From contig NZ_MWZD01000017.1 in the NCBI RefSeq assembly GCF_002982315.1, positions 186,001-250,000 on the forward strand: 64,000 nucleotides of DNA. The letters run 5' to 3'. This document shows, piece by piece, positions 63,167 through 64,000 of this stretch (positions are counted from its first letter, which is position 1; each line of letters opens with the position of its first letter). The notes beneath the pieces are model-generated. The model saw only the letters and a list, made by a program, of their open reading frames with translations. It searched no databases and had not been told where the DNA came from. This stretch comes from Leucobacter massiliensis. GTDB taxonomy: Bacteria > Actinomycetota > Actinomycetes > Actinomycetales > Microbacteriaceae. Both the position numbers and the translations under genes were made by a program.

Positions 63167-64000
63167 CGCCCAGCCCCCGTCGTGCCCGGGCCCGCGGGCT
63201 CCTCGTCGTCGGCGTGCCGCCAGTCGTCGGGCAGCAGGTGGTCGAGGACGTCGTCGACCGTGACGACGCCGACGAGGTGGTTCTGCTCATCGACCACGGG
63301 CATGGCCACGAGGTCGTAGCTGGCGAGGCGGCGCGACACCTCCGCGGCGCTGGCGTCCACGCGCACCGGCTCCATCTCGGTGTCGATGAGCGATACGAGC
63401 CGCTCGTGCGGGGGGAAGCGCAGCATGCGCTGGAAGTGCGCCATGCCGAGGTACTCGCCCGTGGGCGTCTCATAGGGCGGGTGCGTGACGTAGACGGCGG
63501 AGGCCATGGCGGGAGGGATCTCGGCGCGGCGGATCATCGCGAGCCCCTCGGCCACGCTCGACTCGCCCGAGAGCACGATGGGGGACGGGCTCATGAGGCC
63601 GCCCGCGGTGTCTGCGTCGTACTCGAGGAGGCGGCGCACATCCTCCGCCTCCTCGGGCTCCATGAGGTCGAGGAGCTCTTCGCCCTGCGCCGTGGGCAGC
63701 GCCGAGATGAGGTCCGCGGCATCGTCGGCGTCCATGCGGTCGAGCACATCGGCGGTGCGGTCGGAGGGCAGCTGGGCGAGCAGCGCGAGCTGATCCTGCT
63801 CGCTCATCTCTTCGAGCGCGTCGGCGACGCGCTCATCGGGCAGTTCCCCGATGACCTCGATCATGCGGCTGCCGGGGAGTTCCAGGAGCGCGTCGGCGAG
63901 GTCCGCCGGCTTGAGGTCGACGAGGGTGCGGATGAGCAGCTCGGCCGATTGGGTGCCCTCTCCGGCGACGGGCCACCGCAGATCGGACCACTGCACGATG
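63163..64000 (-). CDS. MgtE N-terminal and CBS domain protein (N-terminus cut by window edge)
   Basis: The visible 3' part begins in an open frame at base 64000. It shows the MgtE intracellular N-domain (LKPADLADALLELPGSRMIE, MDADDAADLISALPTAQGEE), then two CBS domains (MSPSPIVLSGESSVAEGLAM, TEMEPVRVDASAAEVSRRLA). No membrane domain follows; the protein ends in an acidic tail. This matches the soluble PRC-barrel/MgtE-N/CBS proteins common in actinobacteria rather than the full Mg2+ channel; the PRC-barrel would lie outside the window. GTG 63996 is internal, not the true start. Confidence 0.88.
   Translation of the reverse strand, partial: IVQWSDLRWPVAGEGTQSAELLIRTLVDLKPADLADALLELPGSRMIEVIGELPDERVADALEEMSEQDQLALLAQLPSDRTADVLDRMDADDAADLISALPTAQGEELLDLMEPEEAEDVRRLLEYDADTAGGLMSPSPIVLSGESSVAEGLAMIRRAEIPPAMASAVYVTHPPYETPTGEYLGMAHFQRMLRFPPHERLVSLIDTEMEPVRVDASAAEVSRRLASYDLVAMPVVDEQNHLVGVVTVDDVLDHLLPDDWRHADDEEPAGPGTTGAGR

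Overview
The window is a chromosomal stretch of about 70 % G+C with dense gene packing, many 4-nt ATGA/GTGA overlaps, many GTG starts and several leaderless promoters. This fits an actinobacterium. The gene content and order (hisB-hisH-priA-sseB, DUF1844-infC-rpmI-rplT-TrmH, pheST, argCJB, fdxA-dapC, dapD/dapE-DUF3117-O-methyltransferase-tatB-mrp) suggest family Microbacteriaceae, possibly near Leucobacter. That placement is inference from gene order and was not tested by alignment. No rRNA, tRNA, CRISPR array, prophage or insertion sequence was seen.

Layout: 0-9.2 kb is an accessory catabolic block. A GMC oxidoreductase and an aldehyde dehydrogenase (cut by the left edge) diverge from a lipoprotein binding protein, a SnoaL-like protein, a fused ABC permease, an NtaA-type flavin monooxygenase and a CocE/NonD hydrolase. 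9.2-12.2 kb holds histidine genes plus SseB. 12.2-15.7 kb holds a MetPS-like amino-acid importer, an AzlCD exporter and DUF1844. 15.7-18.2 kb is the infC-rpmI-rplT operon, with an apparent AUC start for IF3, followed by a SpoU methyltransferase. 18.2-21.7 kb is an extracytoplasmic copper cluster (DyP peroxidase, PCuAC, CopC, small membrane protein). 21.8-24.6 kb is 5-oxoprolinase (pxpA and a fused pxpBC). 24.6-28.2 kb is pheST.

28.2-39.4 kb is accessory: a VOC protein, an ABC-ATPase-like protein that has lost its catalytic motifs and is coupled to a YhgE/Pip membrane protein, a GntR-controlled 2-methylcitrate operon (prpDBC), an enoyl-CoA hydratase, and a TetR-controlled reductase/hydrolase fusion. 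39.5-42.8 kb is argCJB, which stops at argB and runs into a perfect 66-bp tandem duplication. 43-51.8 kb holds an A24 peptidase and a sugar-phosphorylase locus: ABC ATPase, divergent binding protein, two permeases (one with a Cna-B-like insert), a beta-phosphoglucomutase-like HAD protein and a GH65 enzyme.

51.9-64 kb is mostly housekeeping: ferredoxin, lysine/DAP genes (dapC, dapD, dapE), citrate synthase, an ABC exporter, DUF3117, an O-methyltransferase, TatB, and an mgtE-DUF1003-mrp operon cut by the right edge. A conserved actinobacterial backbone (his, infC, pheST, arg, dap) appears to be interrupted by accessory blocks for carbon uptake, propionyl-CoA disposal, copper delivery and membrane functions.
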